Shown: positions 52,618 through 62,853, counted from the stretch's first letter. The stretch: DNA of 64,000 nucleotides from JAAYYM01 sp964483155 (GCA_964483155.1 CAZAAC010000009.1:4748-68747), one strand, 5' to 3'. A program made the numbers and translations. Notes: generated from the sequence alone by a model not told the origin.

Positions 52618-54432
52618 ATGGAAACAGACCAAAGTAAAATAAGAAATTTTTGTATCATAGCACACATTGATCATGGCAAATCTACTCTTGCAGACAGAAT
52701 TATTGAACGGACAGGATTGCTGACAAGCCGTGAAATGCAGGCGCAGGTCCTTGATACCATGGATTTGGAAAGAGAGCGTGGCATTACAATTAAAGCACAG
52801 GCTGTTAGAACAGTATATAAAGCAAAAGACGGAGAGGAATATGTTTTCAACTTAATCGATACACCTGGGCATGTGGATTTTACCTATGAAGTCAGTAGGA
52901 GCCTTGCTGCATGTGATGGCGCGATACTGGTCGTGGATGCGGCGCAGGGGATTGAGGCACAGACGCTTGCAAATGTTTATTTAGCATTAGAGCATGATTT
53001 AGATGTCTTCCCGGTGATTAATAAGATTGATTTACCGAGTGCTGAGCCACAAAGAGTCATAGAAGAAATCGAAGATGTGATAGGTATAGAAGCAAAAGAC
53101 GCACCGCTTGTATCTGCTAAGAATGGTGTGGGGATAGATGAAGTATTAGAGCAGATAGTTGCTAAAATTCCTGCGCCAAAGGGTGATGCATCAGCGCCCT
53201 TAAAGGCCTTGATTTTTGATTCGCTTTATGATCCTTATAAAGGAGTAATAATTTTTTGCAGGATTATGGAGGGTACAGTCAGAAAAGGAGTTTCAATTAA
53301 AATGATGGCGACAGGAGCAGTTGCCGATGTAGTAGAACTTGGCTATTTTGGTGCAGGGCGATTTATTGCATGCGAAGAGTTGTCGGCTGGAATGGTTGGA
53401 TATCTTACTGCAAGTTTAAAGAATGTAAGGGATACCAGTGTTGGAGATACAGTAACAGATGCAAATAATCCTTGTGCAGAGGCACTTCCTGGCTATAAGA
53501 AAGTGTTGTCCATGGTATTTTGCGGAGTCTATCCTGCTGACGGTGCCAAATATCCAGATTTACGGGATGCACTAGAAAAACTGAAACTAAATGATGCTTC
53601 TCTCAATTACGAGCCGGAGACTTCGATGGCATTAGGATTTGGATTCCGTTGCGGGTTTCTTGGACTGCTACATTTAGAAATCATACAAGAAAGACTGGAG
53701 CGAGAATATAATCTAGACCTTGTAACGACCGCGCCAGGCGTTATTTATAAAGTGTATAAAGCAAACAAAGAAGTGATTTCATTAACAAATCCATCTAATC
53801 TTCCTGATCCATCAGAAATAGAATATATGGAGGAACCTATTGTCAGTGCAAAAATAATGGTAACAACAGAGTTTTTAGGTTCTATCATGGAGCTTTGTCA
53901 GGAACGTCGAGGCAGATATCTGGGTATGGAATATATGGAAGAAAAAAGAGCACTCTTAAAGTATGAATTACCCTTAAATGAAATTATTTATGACTTTTTT
54001 GATGCACTTAAATCCAGATCAAAGGGATATGCGTCATTTGATTATGATATGAAAGGGTATGAACGATCTGAACTTGTAAAGCTAGACATCCTGATTAACC
54101 ATGAAGAAGTAGATGCATTGTCGTTTATAGTGCATAGGGATACTGCATACGAGAGAGGAAGAAAAATGTGTGAGAAGTTAAAAGAAGAGATTCCCAGACA
54201 TTTATTTGAGGTACCTATTCAGGCTGCAATAGGGAGTAAGGTGATTGCAAGAGAAACCGTTAAAGCGATGAGAAAGGATGTATTAGCCAAGTGTTACGGC
54301 GGTGACATCACGCGTAAGCGAAAATTACTTGAAAAACAAAAAGAAGGGAAAAAGCGTATGCGTCTGGTTGGCAGTGTTGAGATACCACAGAAGGCGTTTA
54401 TGAGTGTATTAAAACTAGATGATAAAAAATAG
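52618..54432 (+). CDS. lepA: Elongation factor 4 (ribosomal back-translocase)
   Basis: 604 residues, translational GTPase. G1 AHIDHGKST, switch region ERERGITI, G3 DTPGHVDF, G4 NKID. The C-terminal LepA-specific domain is present (GGDITRKRKLLEKQKEGKKRM). ATG 52618 follows CGGAGGA; the reading upstream to 52588 lacks a site. Its last 14 bases overlap the hemW start. Confidence 0.97.
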   Translation: METDQSKIRNFCIIAHIDHGKSTLADRIIERTGLLTSREMQAQVLDTMDLERERGITIKAQAVRTVYKAKDGEEYVFNLIDTPGHVDFTYEVSRSLAACDGAILVVDAAQGIEAQTLANVYLALEHDLDVFPVINKIDLPSAEPQRVIEEIEDVIGIEAKDAPLVSAKNGVGIDEVLEQIVAKIPAPKGDASAPLKALIFDSLYDPYKGVIIFCRIMEGTVRKGVSIKMMATGAVADVVELGYFGAGRFIACEELSAGMVGYLTASLKNVRDTSVGDTVTDANNPCAEALPGYKKVLSMVFCGVYPADGAKYPDLRDALEKLKLNDASLNYEPETSMALGFGFRCGFLGLLHLEIIQERLEREYNLDLVTTAPGVIYKVYKANKEVISLTNPSNLPDPSEIEYMEEPIVSAKIMVTTEFLGSIMELCQERRGRYLGMEYMEEKRALLKYELPLNEIIYDFFDALKSRSKGYASFDYDMKGYERSELVKLDILINHEEVDALSFIVHRDTAYERGRKMCEKLKEEIPRHLFEVPIQAAIGSKVIARETVKAMRKDVLAKCYGGDITRKRKLLEKQKEGKKRMRLVGSVEIPQKAFMSVLKLDDKK

Positions 54433-55588
54433 CCCATTATCTATCTATATTCATATTCCGTTTTGCATCCGAAAGTGCTTATACTGCGATTTCCTCTCTT
54501 TTCCCTTGGAAAACAACGAGAGTGCGGGTATAGAAGCGTATATTGATGCTATGATTCATGAGATAGGTGCTTGTAGTTTTAAACAGGGCTATGAGATTAA
54601 ATCGGTTTTTTTTGGAGGTGGGACGCCAAGCAGCATCAAAGAAGTTTACATAACAAGGATAATGCATGTTTTAAAAGCAAATTGGACTTTTACAAAGGAT
54701 GCGGAAATTACAATTGAAACAAATCCTGGAACACTAGATGATGCAAAACTATACGCTTACCACTCGGCTGGTATTAATCGTCTTAGCATTGGATTACAGT
54801 CGGCAGATAATGACGAATTACGTTTATTGGGTAGAATTCATACAAAAGAACAATTTGAGACAAACTATTGGGCCGCACGAAAGGCTGGATTTAACAATAT
54901 CAACATAGATATCATGTCTGCGCTTCCAGGGCAGAACATGGATGGTTTACATAATACAATTGAATATGTGCTCTCACTAAGTCCAGAGCACATTTCGGCG
55001 TATAGTCTTATTATAGAAGAGGAAACACCTTTTGCTGAGCGATATAGTGAAGAAGAACTGCCAGATGAAGAAATGGACAGGGCGATGTATGCGATGACAA
55101 AGTCTATGCTTGCGGACGCAGGTTATCACCAATACGAGATATCAAATTATGCAAAGACGGGATATGAATGCTATCATAATAAAGTGTATTGGAGACGTGG
55201 CACATATTTGGGCTTTGGACTTGGCGCGGCATCTTTTTTGAATGAAGTGCGTTGGAGCAATACATCAGATATGTGTGAGTATTTCAATGCCTTCAATATT
55301 CGAAGAGTGGAAGCTTTTGAACTGAAACGATACGAGGAGCAGACTTTGAATAGCCGTATGCAGATGGAAGAATTTATGTTCTTAGGACTCCGTATGCTGG
55401 AAGGTGTCAGCGAACAGGAGTTTAAACAGAATTTTGGTATTTCCATCTGGGAACAGTATGGTGAGGTGATAAGCCAGTTGATAGAAGAGGGTCTACTACA
55501 ACAATATAGGAGAAATAAAAATACTTATCTGCAGTTGACAGCGCGGGGAATTGATATTAGTAATTATGTATTTACGCACTTTATATAA
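54419..55588 (+). CDS. hemW: Radical SAM heme chaperone HemW
   Basis: 389 residues. The radical SAM cluster motif is CIRKCLYC (C-x3-C-x2-C), preceded by YIHIPF, with FGGGTPS, IETNPGT and RLSIGLQS following. The second residue pattern is the HemW form; the CxxxCxxC lacks the extra cysteine of true coproporphyrinogen oxidase HemN, so heme insertion is the likelier role. Starts inside lepA, implying coupling. lepA-hemW order is common in Firmicutes. Confidence 0.9.
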   Translation: MIKNSPLSIYIHIPFCIRKCLYCDFLSFPLENNESAGIEAYIDAMIHEIGACSFKQGYEIKSVFFGGGTPSSIKEVYITRIMHVLKANWTFTKDAEITIETNPGTLDDAKLYAYHSAGINRLSIGLQSADNDELRLLGRIHTKEQFETNYWAARKAGFNNINIDIMSALPGQNMDGLHNTIEYVLSLSPEHISAYSLIIEEETPFAERYSEEELPDEEMDRAMYAMTKSMLADAGYHQYEISNYAKTGYECYHNKVYWRRGTYLGFGLGAASFLNEVRWSNTSDMCEYFNAFNIRRVEAFELKRYEEQTLNSRMQMEEFMFLGLRMLEGVSEQEFKQNFGISIWEQYGEVISQLIEEGLLQQYRRNKNTYLQLTARGIDISNYVFTHFI

Positions 55589-55612
55589 TATAAGAATTTC
55601 TTGTCAATTAAC

Positions 55613-55641
55613 TTGTTATTTTCTGAGAAAATCTGTATAAT
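55613..55641 (+). promoter_or_regulatory. Promoter of the GGDEF-EAL gene
   Basis: TTGTTA (55613-55618), 17 bp, perfect TATAAT (55636-55641). Just before the start the ribosome site is part of a palindrome GGTACGTACC (55663-55672), which could partly hide it. Confidence 0.65.
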
Positions 55642-55674
55642 TAAAGAATATTAATTTGCTGGAGGTACGTACCT

Positions 55675-58600
55675 ATGCATAAAATCAGTGAAGATTTATT
55701 TCAGAGTGCGTTAGACCTTAATGAAACAATCGTATATGAGTATCATATAAATGAAGACGTTATAAGCTTTTCGGAAAATGTGAAAAATCATATTCCATTG
55801 CCGATGCGAGTTCCGTCATTTCTGAAAAAAATGAATACAAGAGGCAAATTGCATCAAGATGATATCCAGAAGGCAATTACTTTTTTTAGCGCAAAGCAAG
55901 ATGATGAAAAAGTTCATATTGATTATTTGCGCTTTTTGAATTTTGCGGGAGAATATCAGTGGTATCAAGTAAAGGGAAGAATTATTTCTAGCAGTGATGG
56001 AAAACCAGAATTACTATATGGTACCCTTTCCTATATTGACGAAGATAAGAAACAGCAAGACGAGTTTAATATGACATCAAGAGATTCGTTGACACAAGTG
56101 CTTAATACAGATGCGGTCGTATCTTCTGTTCAAGAATATCTTGCAAATATCCCGCAAGAGGTAATCCCTAATTTATTAATTATTGATATTGATGACTTTC
56201 GATCACTTGTGCATATATATGGTGAAGTGGTAGGAGATGGTGTTATTACAGAAGTGGCTCGATTATTGAAACGGGCATTCCGCGCCGCTGATATTATTGG
56301 CAGAGTCGATAAGGACAGATTTATAGTATTTATGAAGGGCGTCAGGTCGTCGCACGTTCTATTAGAAAGGGCAATGTATATTTGCCAGACAATTAAGGAA
56401 GTATGGAAAGATTACGAGAAGTGTTGTGCACTTTCTGTCAGTGTCGGTATTTCAGCTATGTATATTGAAGAAGCTAATTTTTCTTCATTATACGAGAAGG
56501 CACTGGCGGCACTTAAAGATGCAAAGGAAAGCGGTAAGGATACTTATATATTATATGCCAGAGATATGGAACGAATGGATAATACGATTAATCCAATACT
56601 CAGTACGAAGGAAATGGAATTGGTCAAGAATATCCTAAATCCAATGTGTACGTGGGCATATGCAGTTGACGAGAATTATCAGCTGTTATATAGGAATGAT
56701 TTATTTCAGGACAGAATCTGTAATGCAGAGTCTGGATTATGCTATGTACAGAATAATGGTTATGATGAGCCATGCCCGGATTGTCCAATCAGAAAGATGA
56801 TGGAAAGTGAAACAGTAACAGATAGCGAAATATACTCTCCATTACTCAGGGCAGTATTGCCTATACGTACAACAAAGATAACGATGCGAAACGGTAAAAA
56901 CATATTTTTACTTGCATCTATCAAAGAGGATGTCAATACGCAGATTGCAGCACTAAATGATAGTACTGAGCGTTTTCAAGATGCAATTTATAAAATTGAG
57001 GATATTATATGGGATGTAAATTTGTCTAAAAATATTTGCGTCCGGATTAAAGAGCAAAATGTGTTGTCTATTGTTGAAAAGCGTATTGAGAATTATGAAA
57101 AGCTCCTTGAATTTTATAAAAATCAAGTTGTTTATGCAGAAGATTTAGAAGAATTTAATCAGGCCGCAGATCCCCGATATTTGAGAGAGGCAATGAAGAG
57201 CGGGAAGACAATTATTTGTAAAGAAGTTCGTCTTCATACAACAGATGATACGTATAAATGGTTTTCTATTTATACCACACTTGAACTGAGTAGCAGTAAC
57301 ACGGATTTTCGTTTATTTATTATTGCTCTAAATATTAATGATTCCAAGAGACGTTATCTTGAAATGGTGGAGACAAATATAAAGTATGAATTAATGAAAT
57401 CACAGAGCTCCTTCCAAAAAGAAATGGCGCTTAATAATGAACGCTATGAAAATGTCAATGAAATGACAGGGGTTCTTGTATTTGAATATTATAAGCCAGA
57501 AAATCGCTACTATCTTTGCTCTATGTTTGATGAAGTATTTAAAGTAGATAAGAGTATGTTAAAGGATGCATGGTCACTAATTGGAAGTCTGCGATGTCAT
57601 AAGGATGATGCTGAGGCATTTGAGGCATTTAAAGAACGTGTGGAAAATGAATTCGAAACACAGAAAATCACCGTACGCTTATATAATAAATATGGCACGG
57701 CAATATGGTTCACAGTTATATTGCAGATGCTTCGTGGCCTAAATAATGAGCCAATCCGTTTTCTTGGTACGCTACAAAATGTAAATGCCGAAATGGAAAT
57801 CAAAGTTGAAATGGAGTATCGCGCAGATTATGATTCTTTAACAGGACTCTATAATAGTGAAGCATTTTACCGTAAAGCCTCAGAGATCATTTATTTACAT
57901 GCTGAGGATGCTTTTGCAATGCTTTCTGTAGACATAGATCACTTCCGAATTATCAATGACCGATTTGGTATAGAGATAGGCAACAGAAGTTTACAGTTAC
58001 TTGGTCGTGCAATCAGAGAGACACTACCGCAGGGCAGTCTTGCGAAACGTTACCAGAGCGATGTATTTAGTATTCTTTTACCATACAGCAGCGATCAAGG
58101 TATTTTTGAGTATATGACAAGACTGTCGGAAAAGGCAAATGAATACTTTGATAAGCAGTGGTGTATTAGTCTATCCTATGGAATTTATAAGATTGTAGAT
58201 AATTCATTACCGGTTCGTCTTATGTGTGATAGAGCACGCATTGTGAAGAAACAAATTAAAGGGAATTCTCTTATTAATTATGCTGTATATGATGATAAAA
58301 TACGTCTTTTACAACGTGAGCAGGCTGAGATTGAGAGTGAAATGAATTCTGCACTTGCAAATGGTGAGTTTGTAATGTATCTACAGCCGAAGGTGGATGT
58401 TATAACGGAGAAAATATGCGGCGCCGAAGCATTGGTGCGTTGGAAACATCCCATCAGAGGGCTTCGTGTACCTGCAGTTTTTCTGGACCTGTTTGAGAGT
58501 AACGGATTTATTACCAAATTAGATGAATATATGTGGGAAGAAGCGTGTATATATTTGTCGAAACTGAAAGAAGAAGGGCGCCTCATACCAATTTCTGTCA

Positions 58601-59112
58601 ATATTTCGAGGGTACATATTCATAATACCGACCTGACAAAAACGCTCATGAAATTGGTACAGAAATATAATTTAGAGCCGAAATGGTTAGAACTAGAGAT
58701 TACGGAAAACTTATTTATAGATGATGTTACAGAACTTTTTCTTCAGATGAACAGATTAAAGGAAAAAGGATTTGTAATTCAAATGGATGATTTTGGATCT
58801 GGTTACTCATCCTTGAATATGTTAAGAAGAGCACCAGTGGATGTTTTAAAGATTGATAGATTTTTCTTAGATGAGATTATGGCTACAGAGCGTGGTCGAA
58901 TTATAGTCGAGACTTCTGTGAGAATGGCAAAGCAGCTTGATTTAATAGTGGTTGCCGAAGGCGTTGAGACAAAGGAGCAACTTGATTTTCTGCGTAGTAT
59001 TAACTGTGATACTGCACAAGGTTTCTATTTTTCAAAACCAGTTTCTAATGAGGAATTCGGGCAATTATTAAGTGATAATATGAACAAAGATAATTCGAAA
59101 GAGGCATTATAA
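55675..59112 (+). CDS. Multi-domain c-di-GMP phosphodiesterase with two degenerate GGDEF domains
   Basis: 1145 residues, soluble. PAS-like domain (about 1-120), GGDEF-like domain (about 125-300) whose signature reads VDKDRF, a Cys-rich PAS-like segment (about 330-400, CYVQNNGYDEPCPDCPIRKM-type), two further PAS-like regions, a second GGDEF-like domain (about 715-880) reading YQSDVF, and a C-terminal EAL domain (about 890-1140). EAL residues are intact: EALVRW, NISR, ELEITEN, QMDDFGSGYSS, KIDRFF, VVAEGVET, AQGFYFSKP. So it should hydrolyse c-di-GMP but not make it; the GGDEFs may bind GTP as regulators. Followed directly by the S41 protease gene. Confidence 0.9.
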   Translation: MHKISEDLFQSALDLNETIVYEYHINEDVISFSENVKNHIPLPMRVPSFLKKMNTRGKLHQDDIQKAITFFSAKQDDEKVHIDYLRFLNFAGEYQWYQVKGRIISSSDGKPELLYGTLSYIDEDKKQQDEFNMTSRDSLTQVLNTDAVVSSVQEYLANIPQEVIPNLLIIDIDDFRSLVHIYGEVVGDGVITEVARLLKRAFRAADIIGRVDKDRFIVFMKGVRSSHVLLERAMYICQTIKEVWKDYEKCCALSVSVGISAMYIEEANFSSLYEKALAALKDAKESGKDTYILYARDMERMDNTINPILSTKEMELVKNILNPMCTWAYAVDENYQLLYRNDLFQDRICNAESGLCYVQNNGYDEPCPDCPIRKMMESETVTDSEIYSPLLRAVLPIRTTKITMRNGKNIFLLASIKEDVNTQIAALNDSTERFQDAIYKIEDIIWDVNLSKNICVRIKEQNVLSIVEKRIENYEKLLEFYKNQVVYAEDLEEFNQAADPRYLREAMKSGKTIICKEVRLHTTDDTYKWFSIYTTLELSSSNTDFRLFIIALNINDSKRRYLEMVETNIKYELMKSQSSFQKEMALNNERYENVNEMTGVLVFEYYKPENRYYLCSMFDEVFKVDKSMLKDAWSLIGSLRCHKDDAEAFEAFKERVENEFETQKITVRLYNKYGTAIWFTVILQMLRGLNNEPIRFLGTLQNVNAEMEIKVEMEYRADYDSLTGLYNSEAFYRKASEIIYLHAEDAFAMLSVDIDHFRIINDRFGIEIGNRSLQLLGRAIRETLPQGSLAKRYQSDVFSILLPYSSDQGIFEYMTRLSEKANEYFDKQWCISLSYGIYKIVDNSLPVRLMCDRARIVKKQIKGNSLINYAVYDDKIRLLQREQAEIESEMNSALANGEFVMYLQPKVDVITEKICGAEALVRWKHPIRGLRVPAVFLDLFESNGFITKLDEYMWEEACIYLSKLKEEGRLIPISVNISRVHIHNTDLTKTLMKLVQKYNLEPKWLELEITENLFIDDVTELFLQMNRLKEKGFVIQMDDFGSGYSSLNMLRRAPVDVLKIDRFFLDEIMATERGRIIVETSVRMAKQLDLIVVAEGVETKEQLDFLRSINCDTAQGFYFSKPVSNEEFGQLLSDNMNKDNSKEAL

Positions 59113-60351
59113 ATGAATAGTAAAAACAAAACGTTTTTTGGTATTCTCTTTGCAGTACTCCTTGTTGCGCTTATAGGAGAGACGATTCTATTAGTAGACT
59201 ATAGAACGACGGTTAAGAGAGTATCAATTCAGCTGGAAAATGAACGAAAAAAAACCCAAGACGATACAGATAAAGAAACAATTGCAAAGATAAAGACAAT
59301 TAATGAACTGATAGAACAGAACTATTTATATGACATTGATGAGATGGCGGTAGAAAAGGGACTTTTAACAGGAATGCTATGGGGACTCGGTGATGTATAT
59401 TCCTGCTATTATACAGAAGAAGAGATGGAAGAAATAACACAGGATGCTACTGCAGAATATTCAGGAATAGGTGCGGTCTTAACGATAGATGCTACCTATG
59501 GTAGAGTAACAGTGGTAAAGACTTATGAAGGAAGTCCCAGCCAGAAAGCTGGAATATTACAAGGCGATTATATAACTGAAGTTAACGGAGAGGACGTTTC
59601 AGCACTTGATTTAGCGGCTATTGTGACGAGAATCAAAGGAGAAGAGGGGACGCCAGTTAGTCTAACAGTATATCGCGCAGATGAAGATAAATTTATTACA
59701 TTTGAGATGAAGAGACAGCGAGTTGAAATTCCCTCTGTGTCAGGAGAAATGCTTTCAGAGAATATAGGATATATATTAATAGAATCATGGGATATGCTAA
59801 CGGATTCGCAGTTTGAAAAGATGATGGAAGAATTGCTTGCTCAGGGCATGCAGGGTGTTGTGATTGATGTTAGAAATAACCCGGGTGGTGTTGTTCAGGC
59901 TGCATGTGATGTATTGGATTATTTCGTAAAAGATGGAGGAAAACTTGTTTACACAGTAGATAAGAATGGCGTGGAAGAGGACTATATGGCTGATGATGGC
60001 TTTGAGTCGGTTATTCCATTAGTGGTGCTGACCAATGCAAATTCTGCTTCCTCATCAGAGATATTTGCAGGAGGAATCAGAGATTATAAAGTAGGGACAC
60101 TAGTGGGAGAGAAAACGTTTGGTAAAGGAATTGTACAAAAGATCATTAATATTGGTGAGGGAGAAGCGATTAAGCTTACAGTGGCAGAATACTATCTACC
60201 AAATGGAGAGTGTATACATGGAGAGGGGATAGACCCCGACTTAGAGATTGCGTTATCAGAGAGCCTACTTAAGAAATCTGTAATTACACACGAGGAAGAC
60301 AATCAGTTGCAGAAAGCTATTAGTGTACTGAAAAGCAAAATGACAGAGTAG
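59113..60351 (+). CDS. S41-family C-terminal processing protease (CtpA/Prc-like)
   Basis: 412 residues. A single N-terminal membrane anchor (residues about 8-29), a helical segment, a PDZ domain (about 95-190, YSGIGAVLTID and GSPSQKAGILQGDYI) and the S41 catalytic domain with Ser in NANSASSSEIFAGG and Lys in TFGKGIVQ. It cleaves proteins outside the membrane. The start directly abuts the stop of the GGDEF-EAL gene, so it is part of that operon. Confidence 0.93.
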   Translation: MNSKNKTFFGILFAVLLVALIGETILLVDYRTTVKRVSIQLENERKKTQDDTDKETIAKIKTINELIEQNYLYDIDEMAVEKGLLTGMLWGLGDVYSCYYTEEEMEEITQDATAEYSGIGAVLTIDATYGRVTVVKTYEGSPSQKAGILQGDYITEVNGEDVSALDLAAIVTRIKGEEGTPVSLTVYRADEDKFITFEMKRQRVEIPSVSGEMLSENIGYILIESWDMLTDSQFEKMMEELLAQGMQGVVIDVRNNPGGVVQAACDVLDYFVKDGGKLVYTVDKNGVEEDYMADDGFESVIPLVVLTNANSASSSEIFAGGIRDYKVGTLVGEKTFGKGIVQKIINIGEGEAIKLTVAEYYLPNGECIHGEGIDPDLEIALSESLLKKSVITHEEDNQLQKAISVLKSKMTE

Positions 60352-60368
60352 AGGGGTGGAGGAACATT

Positions 60369-61520
60369 ATGCTATTTATTAAACCAGATGGTCTTAAGAT
60401 GGGGATGAGACTTGCAAAGCCAATATACAATAAAAAAGGGGTATTGCTATATGAACGTAATTCTAAGTTGACACAGCAAGGGATTGAGGCTGTAAAAAAT
60501 TTCGGATTAATTGGTATCTATATATTAGAACCAGCAGAACCATTGCCACCTATGACGCAGGATGATACGGAATTTGAAAGATTTCAGACAATGTATGTGT
60601 TTTCCATTCAAGAAGAGTTACAGGCAATTTTACAGAAGCTACGTTATCAAAAACTTCCCACGATAGCAGATGCAATCATTAGGGGATATGGAAGAATGGA
60701 CCATAAGATTAATTTTGTACAGAATCTTCGAACGAATGAAGACTATGTTTATAAACATTCCTTGAATGTAGCTATTTTGTGTGCACTTATGAGCCATCAG
60801 TTAAATATGAGGCGCGAGGAACAATCAGATACTATTGTTGCAGCTATATTGCATGATATAGGTAAGTTAAACATTCCCATTAGTATCTTGAAAAAATATA
60901 AAAATGTTAATGATAGTGAAATGAACCAGATGCGCCACTGCGAGTATAAAGGTATTGAATTAATAGAGCAGGTATGTCGTTCTTATTCGCTTTCTGTGAG
61001 TAGAATTGTCAAACAGGCATATGTGCAGAGAGAAAATTTTCATAATGCGAAGGAGCATGATATTGGCAAAGTGGTATTAGGCGCAAAGATTCTAATTGTT
61101 GCAGAATTATTTGATACGATGACGGCTATGAATCACAGTGAAGAGCCTGCTTCTGAAATAGCTGCCTTAAGGTATTTGATGAGAAATACAGCATTATATG
61201 ATGAGAAAGTTGTAAAAGCACTTGTCAAAAGTATTAATTTTTTAAATGAAGGATGTTGTGTTGAATTATCAAATGGGGAAAAAGGTCTGGTTCTTGCAGC
61301 GAATGAATCCGATATTTTAAAGCCAATGCTTCTTCTGTTTAAGAATAATGCAGTAATTGATTTGCGGCAACAATTGATTTATGACGATCTGGAGATTAAG
61401 GACATCATGAAAACTTTGGACAATCGTTATGTTATGAATGTAGATGCTGTTAAGCAGTTTGGCCTCAGTCCTAATTCTGATGCAAAGTCTGTTACAGTGT
61501 CAAGAGATACGGGGGCTTAA
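60369..61520 (+). CDS. HD-GYP-like protein lacking the GYP motif
   Basis: 383 residues. The N-terminal 65 residues (MLFIKPDGLKMGMRLAKPIYNKKGVLL) resemble the leading domain of HD-GYP phosphodiesterases. The HD core has YKHSLNVAILCALM and AAILHDIGKLNIP, but where HHExxDGxGYP should stand it reads NFHNAKEHDIGK, so the GYP motif is lost; LIVAELFDTMTAMN follows normally. c-di-GMP hydrolysis is therefore doubtful and a sensing role is possible. ATG after TGGAGGA, 17 bp downstream of the protease. Confidence 0.85.
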   Translation: MLFIKPDGLKMGMRLAKPIYNKKGVLLYERNSKLTQQGIEAVKNFGLIGIYILEPAEPLPPMTQDDTEFERFQTMYVFSIQEELQAILQKLRYQKLPTIADAIIRGYGRMDHKINFVQNLRTNEDYVYKHSLNVAILCALMSHQLNMRREEQSDTIVAAILHDIGKLNIPISILKKYKNVNDSEMNQMRHCEYKGIELIEQVCRSYSLSVSRIVKQAYVQRENFHNAKEHDIGKVVLGAKILIVAELFDTMTAMNHSEEPASEIAALRYLMRNTALYDEKVVKALVKSINFLNEGCCVELSNGEKGLVLAANESDILKPMLLLFKNNAVIDLRQQLIYDDLEIKDIMKTLDNRYVMNVDAVKQFGLSPNSDAKSVTVSRDTGA

Positions 61521-61523
61521 TAG

Positions 61524-62597
61524 ATGATAGCAATTCGAGATCTTCTTAAGGAAGCAAAAGAGAATGGCGCTTCTGATCTTCATTTATCAGTAGGGGTTCC
61601 ACCTAAAATGCGAATTGATGGAAAACTTAAAAATATGAAACATGAAAAATTATCACCAAGTGATACATTAGAAGTGCTTATTAGTGTTTTGTCAGTAGAA
61701 CAAAGAGAACGTTTTGAGGATAGAGGTGAGATAGATGCTTCTTTTTCTGTTTCCAATATTGGGAGATACAGACTGAGTGCATATAAGCAGAGAGGAACAG
61801 TGGCATTGGCGATACGTCTCATGGGAGATGAATTATTAGAAGCAGAGAGCCTTAGAATTCCAAAGGCTTTTTTAAATTTGAAAACAAAGAAAAGAGGCTT
61901 AATATTAGTTACTGGACCAGCAGGAAGTGGACTTTCGACGACAATTGCAGCCTTAATTGACCAGATTAATAGTACAGAGGAATCTTTGGTTATTACACTA
62001 GAAGATCCAATTGAATATATGCATCATCATAAAAAGTCAATGGTGAATCAAAGAGAAATTGGTTTAGATACAAAAAATTATGCAACAGCACTACAGACTA
62101 TTCTGCGTGAAGATCCAAATGTGATTTATATCGGAACAATGCTCGATTGTGATACAATGCGCATCGCTTTTGAAGCAGCAGAGGCAGGTTGCCTTGTTAT
62201 TTCATCCTTGCATGCTATTGGGGCAAAGCGTACTATTATGCATATTGTGAATTCTTTTGGACCGCAGGAGCAGGCACAAATCCGACTACAGTTGGCTAAT
62301 GTTTTACTAGCTGTGGCATCTCAGCAATTGGTGCCCGTCATGGAGGGAAGAGGCAGAATACCGGCTTTTGAAATTATGTTAAGCAATAACAGGATCAGAG
62401 AAATTTTGCGTGAAGACAGATTTGAAGAATTGAATGATGTGATTGCATCCTGTGGAAGCGAGGGGATGTGTCTTATGGATGACGCACTTCTGAGCTTATA
62501 TCATGAAAAAATGATATCTGCGGGATATACAGTTCGATTTGCGGAGGATAAAGATAAAATACTACAGGAGATAGGTGAAATAGTAGAATTTTCCTAA
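61524..62597 (+). CDS. PilT-like secretion ATPase with disrupted Walker motifs
   Basis: 357 residues, close in length and layout to PilT: N-terminal SDLHLSVGVPPKMRIDGKL, Walker A region GPAGSGLSTT (residues 131-140), Asp box ITLEDPIEYMH, Walker B region IYIGTMLD (201-208), His box SSLHAIGA. The Walker A lysine is replaced by Leu (CTT, L137) and the Walker B glutamate of the usual VGEMRD is Thr (T205). It is unlikely to hydrolyse ATP as PilT does. No pilin or PilB gene is in the window. Three bp after the HD-GYP-like gene. Confidence 0.88.
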   Translation: MIAIRDLLKEAKENGASDLHLSVGVPPKMRIDGKLKNMKHEKLSPSDTLEVLISVLSVEQRERFEDRGEIDASFSVSNIGRYRLSAYKQRGTVALAIRLMGDELLEAESLRIPKAFLNLKTKKRGLILVTGPAGSGLSTTIAALIDQINSTEESLVITLEDPIEYMHHHKKSMVNQREIGLDTKNYATALQTILREDPNVIYIGTMLDCDTMRIAFEAAEAGCLVISSLHAIGAKRTIMHIVNSFGPQEQAQIRLQLANVLLAVASQQLVPVMEGRGRIPAFEIMLSNNRIREILREDRFEELNDVIASCGSEGMCLMDDALLSLYHEKMISAGYTVRFAEDKDKILQEIGEIVEFS

Positions 62598-62634
62598 GTA
62601 TTTTCGGATTTTTGTAGAATTATTTTACAAAAAA

Positions 62635-62643
62635 TGTTATAAT
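62635..62643 (+). promoter_or_regulatory. Extended -10 promoter of the yifB/comM gene
   Basis: TGTTATAAT (62635-62643; TATAAT 62638-62643) with a weak -35; gives a leader of about 205 nt before the ATPase gene. Confidence 0.5.
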
Positions 62644-62853
62644 ATAAAACAATATTTTAATATATTTATTTATTCTGTTTTATCTATATTTATTCATATC
62701 AGCATAAGGCAATTTTGACGAAAACATTTTTGCCTATCTGCTACTTATTCAAAAAGAAGAAGGATAGAATTTGATTAGGCGGTCTCTTTTCATAGGGAGT
62801 CGTCTTAGGAAAATGAGTTTTTTGACTCGCCACAAAAAAGAATAGGAGGAAGT
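62644..62853 (+). promoter_or_regulatory. Long leader before the yifB/comM gene, possibly structured
   Basis: About 200 nt. AGGCAA/TTGCCT (62707-62712, 62730-62735) forms a stem. GACTC at 62824-62828 can pair with GAGTC (62797-62801) or, with GCC, with GGCGGTC (62778-62784), two exclusive folds. No known riboswitch recognised. Confidence 0.3.
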
